Source: Limonium bicolor (taxonomy: Eukaryota; Streptophyta; Magnoliopsida; Caryophyllales; Plumbaginaceae). From it: a stretch of DNA of 64,000 bases. Shown piece by piece: positions 1 through 10,565 of the stretch. The position numbers and the translations under genes were made by a program. Numbering within the stretch: the first letter of the stretch is position 1; every line of letters begins with the position of its first letter. The notes below the pieces were generated by a model. The model was given only the letters and a program-made list of their open reading frames with translations. It had not been told where the DNA came from and ran no database searches. The stretch lies in assembly GCA_023374045.1 (NCBI GenBank), contig CM041777.1, forward strand, positions 458,546,251 to 458,610,250, written 5' to 3'.

Positions 1-820
1 GAGATTGGTGGTCTTTGTTTTTGATTTGGACAAGTGAGCTAGATTTAGCAAGTGGTCAAAGTTGGAACTTCCATGGTGGTAGTAGTATTACCGAGAGAGA
101 ACAAGGAAGAAGGAAGAAGAGAGGTGGGAAACCGTGTGAATGAAGGAAAGAAATGAGAGTGAAGATAGAATTTGCTTTTAAGAGATATTTTACTTATAAA
201 GTAAAAAGTAAGTTTATTACTTATCTTTACTTACTTAATACATTAATAAGAGAGTGGTGAGTCACCACACTTAAGGAAAACCGGCCCCCTTATTATTATG
301 AGGGTATTATAGTCTTTGTTTGTCAATTTAATTACTTAATACAACATATGTTATAAACTAGCTTATAAAAAGTACTATTCACCTAAACAAGGCACTTAGA
401 AGTGAAATTTTTGATTTCCCACTAATATAGCCACCCAAATGTGATACTATATAGTACACATATATATTTAAGAGTAATGATGGACATTTAGCCATTCAAA
501 ACTCATTTACAAGACAATTTTTCAAAAACGTGCTTTAAGACTTCTTAAGCACATTTTGTGTTTTAACTTGTTTTCAAGCTTGGTTTTCTTTGGTAATTGG
601 TTTAATATGTTCATTAGTATATAAATGAGGTCTTGGTAAGCTCATTAGGTCTTACTCAAGTTATCCCAAGCTTAGAGCACATTTTGGCTCTTATTGACTT
701 TAAAGCACATTTGTGTTTCCTTTTGCTTAAATTTGTTTACTAAGGTTTCTAAGACTCTTTTTAGTCTTAATAAATCATGTTTTAATGTTTAACCAACATA
801 CCAAGGTTTGGGGTATTTCA
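1..820 (-). mobile_element. Family A LTR, left copy (3' LTR of internal copy A), cut by window edge
   Basis: The sequence matches the right-hand parts of the LTRs at 7253-11201 and 17628-21618 almost base for base. It ends in GGGGTATTTCA at 820, followed directly by the polypurine tract, so 820 is the terminal base of the LTR. The element reads on the minus strand, which makes this its 3' LTR. Only about a fifth of the roughly 4-kb LTR lies in the window. The minus-strand TATA motif of the other copies has lost one base here, at about 186-192. Contains no gene. Confidence 0.93.
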
Positions 821-838
821 ATCTACCCCCCTTAAAAG
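821..838 (-). other. Polypurine tract, family A copy A
   Basis: On the minus strand this reads CTTTTAAGGGGGGTAGAT and abuts the LTR terminus TGAAATACCCC. A purine-rich run directly upstream of the 3' LTR is where plus-strand DNA synthesis of LTR retrotransposons is primed. The same tract is present at 11202-11219. Confidence 0.88.
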
Positions 839-1143
839 AACTTTGTCCCCAAAGTTCATACTTCCCACATATCTTACTATTAGAACACGGGAACATCTTA
901 TAACACCATACTTCCAAAACATCATTACCAACCTTTCCATCATTCTTACACAACACACAAAGGACTCGATCCACCACAAATACCACAACGGACTCAAGGT
1001 CCAAACCACATAATACCATTCAGACACAACGGTCTGTAACATAACATAGACAATGTATACATATACATGTCGTATACAACCATAACCGAAACGGCTCTAC
1101 CCCCCTTAAAAGGGGTACGCCCCGTACCCTATACATATGAACA
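839..1143 (-). other. 3' untranslated spacer of family A copy A
   Basis: About 300 bases between the pol stop codon at 1144 and the polypurine tract. It holds short direct repeats of a CACAACGGACTC-like unit and no convincing open frame. Copy B has the equivalent spacer at 11220-11522 with small indels. Confidence 0.7.
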
Positions 1144-4100
1144 CTAAGAAGCAAACAATGACGGGTGCTTCGCCTTCATCTTTTCTTCCAGCTCCCAAGT
1201 GGCCTCCTCAACGTCCTGGTTAGACCAGAGGACCTTCACCAGTCTCACGGACTTATGGCGAGTGTCTCGAGTCTTAGTATCCAGAACCCGTACCGGAGTC
1301 TCCACTGATCGCATGGTTGGCTCTAAGGTTAGCCTTTCCGGCTGAAGCACATGAGACGGATGAGACATATACTTCTTCAACTGGGACACATGAAATACAT
1401 CATGTACCTTGCCCAGCTCGGCGGGTAAATCAAGTCTATAAGCTACCGGGCCGATCCGCTCCGTCACAACATATGACCTACATATTTCGGGCTCAACTTG
1501 CCCTTCTGGCCAAAACGAAATACTCCCTTCATGGGGGATACCCAAGAAATACCTGATCGCCCACGGCGAACTCCAAGTCACGTCGGCGCACATCTGCGTA
1601 CGACTTCTGTCTATCCTGAGCTGCTTTCATATTAGCCCTGATCTGGCGAACTTCTGCCTGAACTTGCTCAAGATACTCTGGTCCTATAATGACCGTCTCA
1701 CTCGACTCATCCCAGCATAATGGCGTGCGGCATGGTCTACCGTACAATGCCTGGAAGGGAGACATCTTGATCGATGCATGATAACTGTTGTTGTAACTAA
1801 ACTCGATCAGATGTAACTTATCAATCCAGCTGGTCTGAAAGTCAAGTGCACATGCACGTAGCATATCCTCAAGTGTCTGGATGGTGCGCTCACTCTGACC
1901 ATCTGTCTGTGGGTGGAACGCTGTGCTCAATTTCAGTTCAGTACCAAGTGCCTCTCGTGTAGACTTCCAATATCTGGATAAGAATCTGGTATCTCTCGTC
2001 ATACTATCGTCTTTGGTACACCATGATGTCTAACAATCTCTTTATCGAATAATTCTGCCAATCTTGCCACTTTCCAGGTGTCCTTCATCGGAATGAATCG
2101 GGCCACCTTGGTCAGTCGGTCAACTACCACCCAAATCATATTCAGACCTCCCCTTGTAGGCGGAAGCCCTACCACGAAGTCCATAGATATGTCATGGAAC
2201 TTCCACTCCGGCACTGGCATTGGCTGCACCATACCACCAGGCCGTCGGTGCTCAAACTTGACCTTCTGACAAGTGAGACACCTCAACACATAGTCATTCA
2301 CATCCTTTTTCATTCCAGCCCACCAGAAAATACTTTTCATACCTTATACATCTTTGAAGCTCCGGGGTGAATCGATGTCGTAGAACAATGGGATTCACTC
2401 AGTATGCGCTCCTTCAGCTCAGCGCTACTCCTCGGTATACACAACGGCCATTAAGCCTAATCAGGTCATCATCGTGGAGTCTGAAGTCGTACTTCTGACC
2501 CTCGAATGTGCCATCAATAAGCTTCTGTCTAATTTCCACCATATACTGATCCGTCATCTGAGCACTCCGCACCTCTTCAACCAAGCCAGTATGAGAGACT
2601 AGCGAATGGAGAGAGTGTGCTCGGCGACTCAATGCGTCAGCTACCACGTTTGCCTTACCCTCCTTATACTGTAAATCGATATCATAATCATTCAAGAATT
2701 CAACCCACCTTCTCTGCCTCATGTTCAACTCTTTCTGAGTGAACAAGTATTTCAAGCTCTTGTGGTCAGAATAAATCGTCACACTTACCCCATACAAGTG
2801 ATGTCGCCATATCTTCAGTGCGAAGACAATGGCCCCCAATTCTAAGTCGTGGGTAGGGTAGTTCTCCTCATGCTTCTTCAGCTGTCGGGAGGCGTAAGCC
2901 ACGACCTTCCCGTGTTGCATCAACACACAACCCATACCCCTGCCTGATGCGTCGCAATAGACCTCAAAACCATCTGGACCGTCTGGTAATGTCAGAACCG
3001 GTGCAGATGTCAGAGCATCCTTGAGACTCGTGAAAGCTCTCTCACAGTCGACTGTCCACTCGAATGGTGCATCCTTTTTCATCAAGGAAGTCATCGGCTT
3101 CGAGACACTGGAGAAGTCCTTCACAAATCTCCTATAGTAACCTGCCAGACCGAGGAAGCTCCTGATGTCGGTGACTGTCTTCGGCCTAGGCCAGGTGCGC
3201 ACTGCATCTATCTTTGCCGGATCAACAGCGATCCCGGCCTCAGAAATCACATGTCCAAGGAATGATACTTGGTTCAACCAAAATTCACACTTGGAAAATT
3301 TAGCATACAGCTGATTCTTCTCAACGTCTGCAATACATCTCTCAGGTGGCTTTCATGCTCACCTCTCGATTTCGAATACACAAGTATGTCATCGATGAAG
3401 ACTACCACTGATTTGTCCAACTGATCTTGGAACAAACGGTTCATTAAGTCCATGAACTTTGCTGGTGCATTTGACAAGCCAAACGGCATAACGGTGAACT
3501 CATAGTGCCCATACCTAGTTCTGAAGGCTGTCTTTTCGATATCACTGTCACGGATGGCAATCTGGTGATATCCGGAACGTAGGTCTATCTTGGAGAATAC
3601 TGATGCTCCCCTAAGCTGATCAAATAGATCGTCGATGCGTGGTAAGGGTAACGGTTCTTCACCGTAACAGCATTCAGCTCCCGATAATCAATACATAGGC
3701 GGAGGCTACCGTCCTTCTTCTTCACGAAGAGGACCGGCGCTCCCCATGGTGACACACTAGGGCGGATAAAGCCCTTGTCGAGTAGGTCTCTCAGTTGCTC
3801 CTTGAGCTCTGTCATCTCTGCTGGAGCCATACGGTAAGGTGCTTTCGCAATGGGTCCGGTGCCCGGAATTAGATCAATCTCAAACTCAACCTCTCGTGCT
3901 GGCGGCATGCCCGGCAGTTCCTTAGGAAATACATCAGGAAACTCCGACACTACCGGCACATCTGGGCTAAACTCAGGGTCTCTCTCTATGTCCTGGACAT
4001 AGCAGAGGTATACATCATTTCCCCGTCGTAACTCACGATACATGGCCATGGCGGTGATGATCTGTGTCGAAGGCTCCCTGGGCCTCTGGCGGTATGATAT

Positions 4101-4515
4101 AGTAACCCCAGATGGACTCCTAAGAAGCAGTCGATGCTCGGCACATAGGATTCTACCCTTGTACCGCTCCAACCAGTTCATCCCGACAATCACATCAAAC
4201 CCAGTCCGTCGAACTCTATCAAGTCGATCGGAAACTCCTCATCCATGATTCGAACAATAGCATCTCGGTAGTAGCGGGTACATCTGATCCGCTCTTTCGA
4301 CGGGAGAGTGACCACGAAGTCTGGCATCTCTTCACCATCTAACCCCAGCCTCTTCGCAAATGATAGCGAAATGAATGTGTGTGAGGCTCCAGAGTCGAAC
4401 AAGATCGATGCATCCACGCCATTCACTGGAAAGGTACCGGTGAGGATTGTGCCGCTCTTGCCGGCTTCTGCCTTATTGCAGACACTCAGTGTACCTCCCG
4501 TTCCGAGTGCACAGC
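1144..4515 (-). CDS. pol: Chromovirus pol polyprotein, copy A (PR-RT-RNase H-IN-chromodomain), frames broken
   Basis: Encodes the replication enzymes of a Ty3/gypsy chromovirus. In minus-strand order: aspartic protease with DSGAS at about 4396-4382; reverse transcriptase with palm motifs at about 3830-3650 and catalytic FIDD at 3399-3388; RNase H with the [10 protein letters not shown] region near 2980-2940; integrase zinc-binding and catalytic core with [16 protein letters not shown] near 1930-1880; and a C-terminal chromodomain ending KHPSLFAS. The start is taken at a probable splice acceptor (AG at 4517-4516) that places TGT GCA in the protease frame; a TAG lies upstream. At least six 1-2 base indels break the frame relative to copy B, mostly at short runs, so they may be sequence errors. 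The chromodomain and roughly 4-kb LTRs suggest the Tekay lineage; that assignment is inference. Confidence 0.9.
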
Positions 4516-4691
4516 CTAATTCATTGGCAAACTAATAAGTATTGGGTAACAACACGGTTGACATGATTCAAACAACTCCACTTTATTCATTAACACACTC
4601 TTTTTACAACATTCATTGGCTTATACTGTCGCCATGATTCATACTTACAATATCCTTAATACATACTGGTTACCACATAATTATACAAGGC
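4516..4691 (-). other. Non-coding spacer between AlkB stop and pol acceptor, copy A
   Basis: Follows the AlkB TAA and precedes the predicted pol splice acceptor. It contains stops in the pol frame, including TAG just upstream of TTTGCC, so pol is probably not reached by simple read-through. An alternative acceptor (CTTATTAG) lies a few bases upstream of the preferred one but does not suit the phase of the gag donor. Confidence 0.6.
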
Positions 4692-5426
4692 TTAAAACTG
4701 CCTGAAGGTCAAATTCAAACGTCCGGGTTTCATGTGTGTGGCATTGATCACTGCCGACGGTGCGGTATTCAGTTTGATCTTCTGATGCCATGGTATAGCA
4801 TCCTTGATTGCCCACCCATGATTAATACATCTCCCGATTTTAGCAATAGCTTCTTTGCGAGGTCAGCACGCTTCTGCTCGCCATACACAAACACTGCGGT
4901 GTCACCAATGGACCAAGACACCACGGGTACTCCCTTACTTAGAGACTCGGGTGACTCGTCCTTGTCTTGGTGCATACCCAACCGTCCACCTTTCTGGTAG
5001 AAGTTTACACGCATAGATCTGCTTTTACACTTGGAATTGATTCCGTTTCAACTTGCTGAGCAATTCCCACGGCGTGGTTAACGACCGCATGGAACTCCTC
5101 TGGTATACTTGTACTGTTGCTCCATCTTCAGCTCGTACTTCTTGATATGACTTGGTAAGGGTTCCAGTCCTTACCCATGCACATCATCTTCAATTGCATC
5201 CTTGCTCCGTTCGGGTATTCGGGTGTGTAGAACCCTCCTGGTTTTGCTCCAAGTTCATCGCATCGTCTGATGATGTGGATTTGTGCTTCCGGTGTCAGGT
5301 ATCCCTCTAGAAGTATCATACCTGGTTGGATAACCTGACATTGCTCCAATGGGAAGTCGGTGATGTCGATGGCGGTTTCTTCAGGGTTTGGTGTGGGCGG
5401 GATTGGATAGCAGATATTGAAGGTTC
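4692..5426 (-). CDS. AlkB-like Fe(II)/2-oxoglutarate dioxygenase carried inside the retrotransposon, copy A
   Basis: AlkB enzymes remove methyl groups from nucleic acids using Fe(II) and 2-oxoglutarate. Visible are the N-terminal region (ILLEGYLTPEAQIHIIRRC), the iron-binding HxD in GMHQDKDES (His at 4972-4970, Asp at 4966-4964), the distal iron His in LYHGI (4792-4790), and the C-terminal RxNxTxR motif in GRLNLTFRQF (Arg at 4721 and 4703). The stop is TAA at 4694-4692. The 735-base exon, about 245 codons, is normal AlkB size. Pattern and spacing resemble plant ALKBH1-like proteins, from memory. It lies between the gag zinc knuckle and protease in both copies. The exon start is a predicted acceptor at 5427 that joins in frame to gag. 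Two single-base frame breaks are shared with copy B, before IPEEF and after the distal His; others are copy-specific. Activity of this copy is doubtful as written. Confidence 0.9.
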
Positions 5427-5570
5427 CTAAGTTTCAAATTGCCTAACTTTAGGTGTTTCCACATGACATCTTTAGCTCATTACATAGGTGGTTATATATT
5501 TAGACTCACTAACACTCATGCATGAAATGCGGTAAGCAATCACTTTTTCATTTAACGGTTTAGGCGGTAC
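5427..5570 (-). other. Predicted intron 3 (gag to AlkB), copy A
   Basis: On the minus strand the donor is CCAG|GTAC, with the intron starting at 5570, and the acceptor is ACTTAG, ending at 5427. Length is 144 bases. The donor leaves one base of a codon (G) and the acceptor supplies GA, so the join is an in-frame Gly that enters the AlkB frame. Without splicing, gag stops at TAA six bases into the intron. The same donor can instead be joined in phase to the pol acceptor at 4516. Confidence 0.6.
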
Positions 5571-5911
5571 CTGGTCTCGAAGAGGATCCTGGTGCCTCTG
5601 ACCGGTCCACCACATTCAGGGTGGCCTTGCCGGACCCCGTAGCCTTCCCCTTCTGGGATTCAGTGTACTTCTTGTCAGAAGTCTGCTGAGTAATCGCCTT
5701 CGGGCCTTCAGTGGTCGTGGTAGTATTACCCTTCCACTGCCCTTTGGCTTGTAGTTTCTGCCGTTGGGGTTCGTCCAACACTCAAACTCACGGTGCCCCA
5801 TCTTCTGGCAGTGACGGCACCTCACATCATTCCCCTTGCAGTCTTTGCCGGGGTGGTCTCCATTGCACCACTTACAGTAAAAGTGGCGCTCCGGTCCAGA
5901 ACCCGCGCTAG
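5571..5911 (-). CDS. gag: Gag exon 3 with CCHC zinc knuckle, copy A
   Basis: Nucleocapsid part of gag. It starts after a predicted acceptor with SAGSGPERHFYCKWCNGDH and continues into a CCHC-type cluster (CRHCQKMGHREFEC), then a basic, Ser/Thr-rich tail (GKATGSGKATLNVVD). A one-base deletion near 5755 shifts the tail frame relative to copy B. It ends at the predicted phase-1 donor; unspliced, it would end at a TAA a few codons later. The zinc knuckle binds genomic RNA during packaging, as known for the family. Confidence 0.82.
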
Positions 5912-5994
5912 CTGCTATAACAACACACAATCAATACTCACTTTCCATCTCAACAACATACACCTCAACTAGATACACATGGTTAAGTAATTAC
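5912..5994 (-). other. Predicted intron 2 in gag, copy A
   Basis: Donor CTAAGG|GTAATT with the intron starting at 5994; acceptor TATAGCAG ending at 5912; 83 bases. In copy B the upstream exon is open to the donor and leaves a single G. The downstream CT completes Ala and continues in the zinc-knuckle frame. In copy A an extra G near 6018 closes the upstream frame. Confidence 0.6.
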
Positions 5995-6253
5995 CCTTAG
6001 GCGGGTAGGAGCGTAGAGGGCTTCGCCGCATACGCATACGTGAGCTTCAGTGGCTCATCAGATGTGGTGGTCTGGGCTTGGCCCTTGTCACCCTGGTACT
6101 GGCCCTTCTGGGGCTGAGGGTAGGGTTTCTTTTTCTTTCCTCCCCCATACCCTTGCTGATTCTGGCCCTCGTTGGTGGCCTTGCGCTTGTGCGCATTCCC
6201 TCGTCCCTCAGACGGACGGTAATTTCAACCTTAGCAGCGGCATGATAGCACTC
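5995..6253 (-). CDS. gag: Gag exon 2, basic linker, copy A
   Basis: Begins ECYHAAAKVEITVRLRDE and continues into a Gly/Lys/Gln-rich basic stretch (NQQGYGGGKKRKPYPQPQ) typical of the region between capsid and nucleocapsid. The end of exon 1 (TTLQ) and this start join at a codon boundary. Small indels versus copy B break the frame in places. Confidence 0.72.
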
Positions 6254-6356
6254 CTGTAATTTAGGATGTCAGTCATGCCCGCCAAAAACAACTTACCAAC
6301 TCACATTAACATTCACTCATGGTATAAATGGATTCACAACAAGGTACTCTAATTAC
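6254..6356 (-). other. Predicted intron 1 in gag, copy A
   Basis: Donor TTGCAG|GTAATT with the intron starting at 6356; acceptor AAATTACAG ending at 6254; 103 bases and AT-rich, with an in-frame TAA if retained. Phase 0. Removal joins the capsid end to the basic linker. The same signals exist in copy B (16635-16734, 100 bases). Confidence 0.65.
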
Positions 6357-7033
6357 CTGCAAGGTGGTATACTCAGCTGGCCCCATCCCATAGCGGAGAC
6401 GGTGGCTTAGTCCATTGTAGAACCGGTTCACCAACACCCGGTTCGAATACCCAAGGTCTGGTAACAGGTGGATAAGGCCGGTGAATGCGGTATAGTAGTC
6501 ATCAACCGACATCTTATCCCCTGCTTCAGACTGTCCAGCTCGAGGCGCTTGGCCTCCTGCACTTGTACCGGGTAGTACTTGGCTCGCAGTAGAGCCGTGT
6601 ACTCCCTCCAACCAAAGTCAGGATCAGCCATCCTGTCCTCCTCACACCACTTCCACCAACTCTGCGCCGTACCCTTCAAGTAGTAGGCGGCAAGACGGAC
6701 CTTAGCTTCAGCAGGTACTGCCAAGGTCTCGTAGGCGGTCTCCAGTTCGGAGATGTACGCCTCCAGTTTTCGAGGATCAGTCTCCCCATTGAATGATGGC
6801 GGTCTCAGATCAGCCAACGCCTTGACCCAATTGGTCTCTCGTGGCGGTGGTGGTGGTGGCTGAACTCCGGGCTGTTGCCCTTGCTGAATAGCAGCAACCA
6901 AATCGGGTACCAACTGGGCTACGGCGGCTGCAACTTGCCTCAGCCATAGTCTGCCGCCGTAGTATCATCGCCCTGGTTACCCAAATCTCCAGTACCGCGC
7001 CCACGGCCCTCTCCCTCGTGGTCTACCTGCCAT
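6357..7033 (-). CDS. gag: Gag exon 1, capsid (retrotrans_gag), copy A
   Basis: Starts at the first ATG after the primer binding site leader (7033-7031), giving MAGRPRGRGRGRGTGDLGNQ, an RG-rich N terminus. It is followed by a Pro-rich linker and the retrotransposon capsid fold (RPPSFNGETDPRKLEAYI, AQSWW, FGWREYTALLRAKYYP, then LLPDLGYSNRVLVNRFYNGL). These motifs are standard for chromovirus gag, which assembles the virus-like particle. Frame breaks near 6930 and 6525 differ from copy B. It ends at a predicted donor. Confidence 0.88.
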
Positions 7034-7235
7034 CTGAATTCATATGAACATTTCATTAGCATTATGCTTGCACACTTATCGGTCCAATGGTTATAACATC
7101 TTTCCGTCAACCAGGTAATTCCACACTTAGTTAGTGGTTAACCCTTCCAAATCTGTTCACTTAGGTATCTGTAGTTAGGTTTCCTAACTCGGTATATCCC
7201 TAAGCTCGGTATTCTAGTCATCAGAGCGATACTTC
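7034..7235 (-). other. 5' leader of family A copy A
   Basis: About 200 bases between the gag ATG and the primer binding site. No gene. It would be part of the packaged RNA leader. Confidence 0.7.
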
Positions 7236-7247
7236 GCTCTGATACCA
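7236..7247 (-). other. Primer binding site (initiator Met tRNA), copy A
   Basis: The minus strand reads TGGTATCAGAGC, the standard plant primer binding site complementary to the 3' end of initiator Met tRNA. It sits five bases inside the LTR end. It overlaps a perfect 8-base inverted repeat (7221-7228 with 7235-7242), so it may be folded into a hairpin. Confidence 0.93.
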
Positions 7248-8664
7248 CTTTTTGTAACACCCTACAACGCCCTATCATCTACCGAAATCGCAGCGGAAAC
7301 AACCAACCAAACATAACTATTCGCTTTTGTGTTACAACGCCGTTACCCCCGTGGTTAACTAGGCAGAATAAATACAAGTGTATCGGTCTGATGATCAGAC
7401 TCCCGAGCATAGTAACTAACATCCATATATAAACATAACCAACCATACCGAGTATTTAATTTACAACACATCTCCAACCATAATCATCCAACACTGTATA
7501 ACAACGGTATCAAAATGTAACGCCTCGGGAGCACAGGCGCATCCCGGGCTCAACAACCTACTTATCCAAAAGTATATCAACAACCTAGGACCTAGAGCCA
7601 CTCTGCCTCTTCGATCCTCATCCTGCAATAAAAATATGGAGCCCCCGAGGGGGTCAGCACCTTTGCTGGTATGGCTAACGCGCAGCCATCGACTACCGGG
7701 ATACGCGCAACCAATTGTCATAATAACATGCATTCACTTTAGAACATCCAACATATATATATATATACCATAGCATAGCAAGGGAAATTGCATAGCACCA
7801 CAACATCAATACTAACACCATAAAATCGGTTCTCACAAGGAACCTTCCACCATAGTTAGTATACCATGAGAGCCTAGGGATTTTTACCAATCCCATGTTA
7901 AGCTCGTTCCACCTCGTTACCGTCCGGTTATATAGAACGGTTAACTTATACCAAGGTGTGTCGGATATAGTAATCCCAAGCACACCGAAATAACATACGT
8001 ATGCCCCTATGGCCCGACGTGAGTCAGTACTAGCTTTGATAGCTAAGGGAAAGAAACCAAATTGGAATACCACCTATACATACACCAAGAGAGCCGAACC
8101 GGATATGATATCGACCCCCATCCATCACACAGCGCGTGGCCGGAACAACCGGACTCCTCACTCCCCCCGGTTAGCACTTGTTAGTGATCACACAACATTT
8201 TGTTAAGTCACATACAAGCAAACATTTAGGTCTTGTTAGACAACCAAGGAAAAAGAGTCTAACCTTACAACATCATATGTATAACAACTGTAAACTCTTT
8301 ATGCCTTAATCTTATAAGGTCGTAACACTCGCAGAAAACAAACAACACCCAAGCCGGTGTAAACCGGTAGGCAACAGACTGCAAGAAAACCATACCTTGG
8401 TCCTTGCCTCGTTTCGTTCCACCTTGAGAGAATCCTATACACATTAGTAACGTCGGTTAATTAACGCACTAATCCATTATTAACATTATCTACTCACATT
8501 ACTAGTTTACTTTTATTTTACACTTGTTACATCTTTTCATCCTTTTAATTGCCTTAAAAACCACCTAACATGTCTCACATAACCTTTAATATCTTTACTA
8601 ACCAACTACTATTTTTAGGTAACAATTCCCATCTTAAAACAATAATTTTTGGTCCATATAGTGG

Positions 8665-8978
8665 CCTGTCCGAACTTGTGTCCGAGTGTCCAAGTTCGGA
8701 CACAAGCCGTGACTTTAAACCCAAAACAGACACATGTCCGAACTTGTGTCCGGACTTCGGAAGTTCGGACATGAGTCGAGGAAAATCCAAAGCAGAATTA
8801 TATGTCCGAACATGTGTCCGGACTTCCCAAGTTCGGACACAGTTCGAGGATAATAAGGAAAGCAAAGGACGTCCGACTTGTGTCCGGACTTTCCGAAGTT
8901 CGGACACAGTTCGAGAGTGAAAAATCCTTGCCCAACAGAGCCTGTCCGAGCTTCCATGTCCGGACGGAAGTTCGGACA
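8665..8978. repeat. Palindrome array in family A LTR (middle)
   Basis: Five or six imperfect palindromes in about 310 bases. Outer arms are TGTCCGAACTT and AAGTTCGGACA, with inner GTCCGGAC cores. The copies differ in sequence but keep pairing arms. The array ends GTCCGGACGGAAGTTCGGAC. No coding potential is claimed. Confidence 0.9.
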
Positions 8979-10565
8979 AGGCAAAATTCTCACCTTTAAA
9001 ACCCTCTAAAACTTAGCAAATTTCACCAAAGCCACCATTGATTGTAAAAACTTCCAACGTTCCTAGGTATATTCTAGTGTCATAATATCATCTTAAACAC
9101 TCATAATTCATGTTTACTTGTCACTTGTCCTTGTAAAATCCACCAACACTTACAACATTTTAATAAGTTCCTAAATGGTTTTTCTACCTATAAAAACTAC
9201 TATCCCAAAATGCTTTCTCCTCATCCTAACATCATCTCTTAAGCATTATTTCTTACCAACCTACTCCTTACATCATTCTTGGAACTCTTTCCTAGTGTAC
9301 ACTTTCTCCTTAATTTACCAAAGTTTGCCTAAGTATTTACCTAAGTCCAAAATGCTTTGGTACATACTAAAATCTCAAGCTCATGCCTAAGTCCTTGTTA
9401 CATCCCCAAATCACCTTAATGCGTGTTTCCTACACAAGAACAACACTTAACCATTTTAAATACTCCTTAACTATCAAAATCCATTTAACACCTAGAACTT
9501 CACATTCGTTACCTAAATTTCGACATAGGTTCTCCTAGAACATTACTAAACCAAAAACATTGTTTTTACCAAAAACAACAAGAACACTAAAAATCCATCA
9601 AGTACTTATTATACACAAACTTCACTCACAAGCACTACATCACAATATAGTGCACAATTTAAATTGCATGGCACTTAGGCCCTTAAATGACATGGCTCTT
9701 AGGCCCTTAAATGCACAAATCATAAACACTGAATTTCCACAATATATTTGCCTTTAACCTGCAAATACACTCAACAACTCATATGCCTTTTACTAAGCTC
9801 TTGGGAACACTTTACTAAGTCATTCACCATTGGCTCTTTAGGTAGTTTTAATAAGCATTCATAAGCTCATTTCTCCTAAGGCATTAAAACAACATTAGGT
9901 TAGTAGATTTACCTCTTTTGCAAAATAACTTCTTTCTTGTTTCCTTTAGAAAACCGATAGGGTACTTGATCTTTGACAAGTTCTAAACAATATACAAACA
10001 TTATAATGAGTATTCAAGCTATAAGCTCCATCTCATTGTAAACCCTAGTTTTACATTGTTTCAAAAACATTAATGTAGTTGTTTTACCTTGCTTTGAAGA
10101 GAGTTTGAATATCTAGCAAGAGAGGACTCCACCTAGTCCATGAAGGGTTGGAATGAAGCTAGAACAAAGTCACACAAAGCTCCTTCAATGTGTATTTTCG
10201 GACATGACAAAAACAAGGAGGAAAATGAAGTTTTTATTTGAGATTCCTTACCTAGAAGCCAAGGAGAGTAACAATATGTAAAAATACAAGCTCAAGCTCC
10301 TTCAATGGTAGAACACCTTGGCACCGAAATGGAGCTCTTGGAGTTTTGAGAAGATAGGAATGAAGAGCTTGATGAGAGGAAGAGATTGGTGGTCTTTGTT
10401 TTTGATTTGGACAAGTGAGCTAGATTTAGCAAGTGGTCAAAGTTGGAACTTCCATGGTGGTAGTAGTATTACCGAGAGAGAACAAGAAGAAGGAAGAAGA
10501 GAGGTGGGAAACCGTGTGAATGAAGGAAAGAAATGAGAGTGAAGATAGAATTTGCTTTTAAGAGA

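Noticed and set aside
4692..5426. AlkB exon as a separate host gene that the retrotransposon landed beside
   Set aside because: It sits at the same internal position in both copies, on the element strand, between gag and pol, with splice phases that fit gag.
8665..8978. Regularly spaced palindromes resembling a CRISPR array
   Set aside because: Units are imperfect and vary in sequence, spacing is irregular, no cas genes exist, and the setting is a plant LTR.
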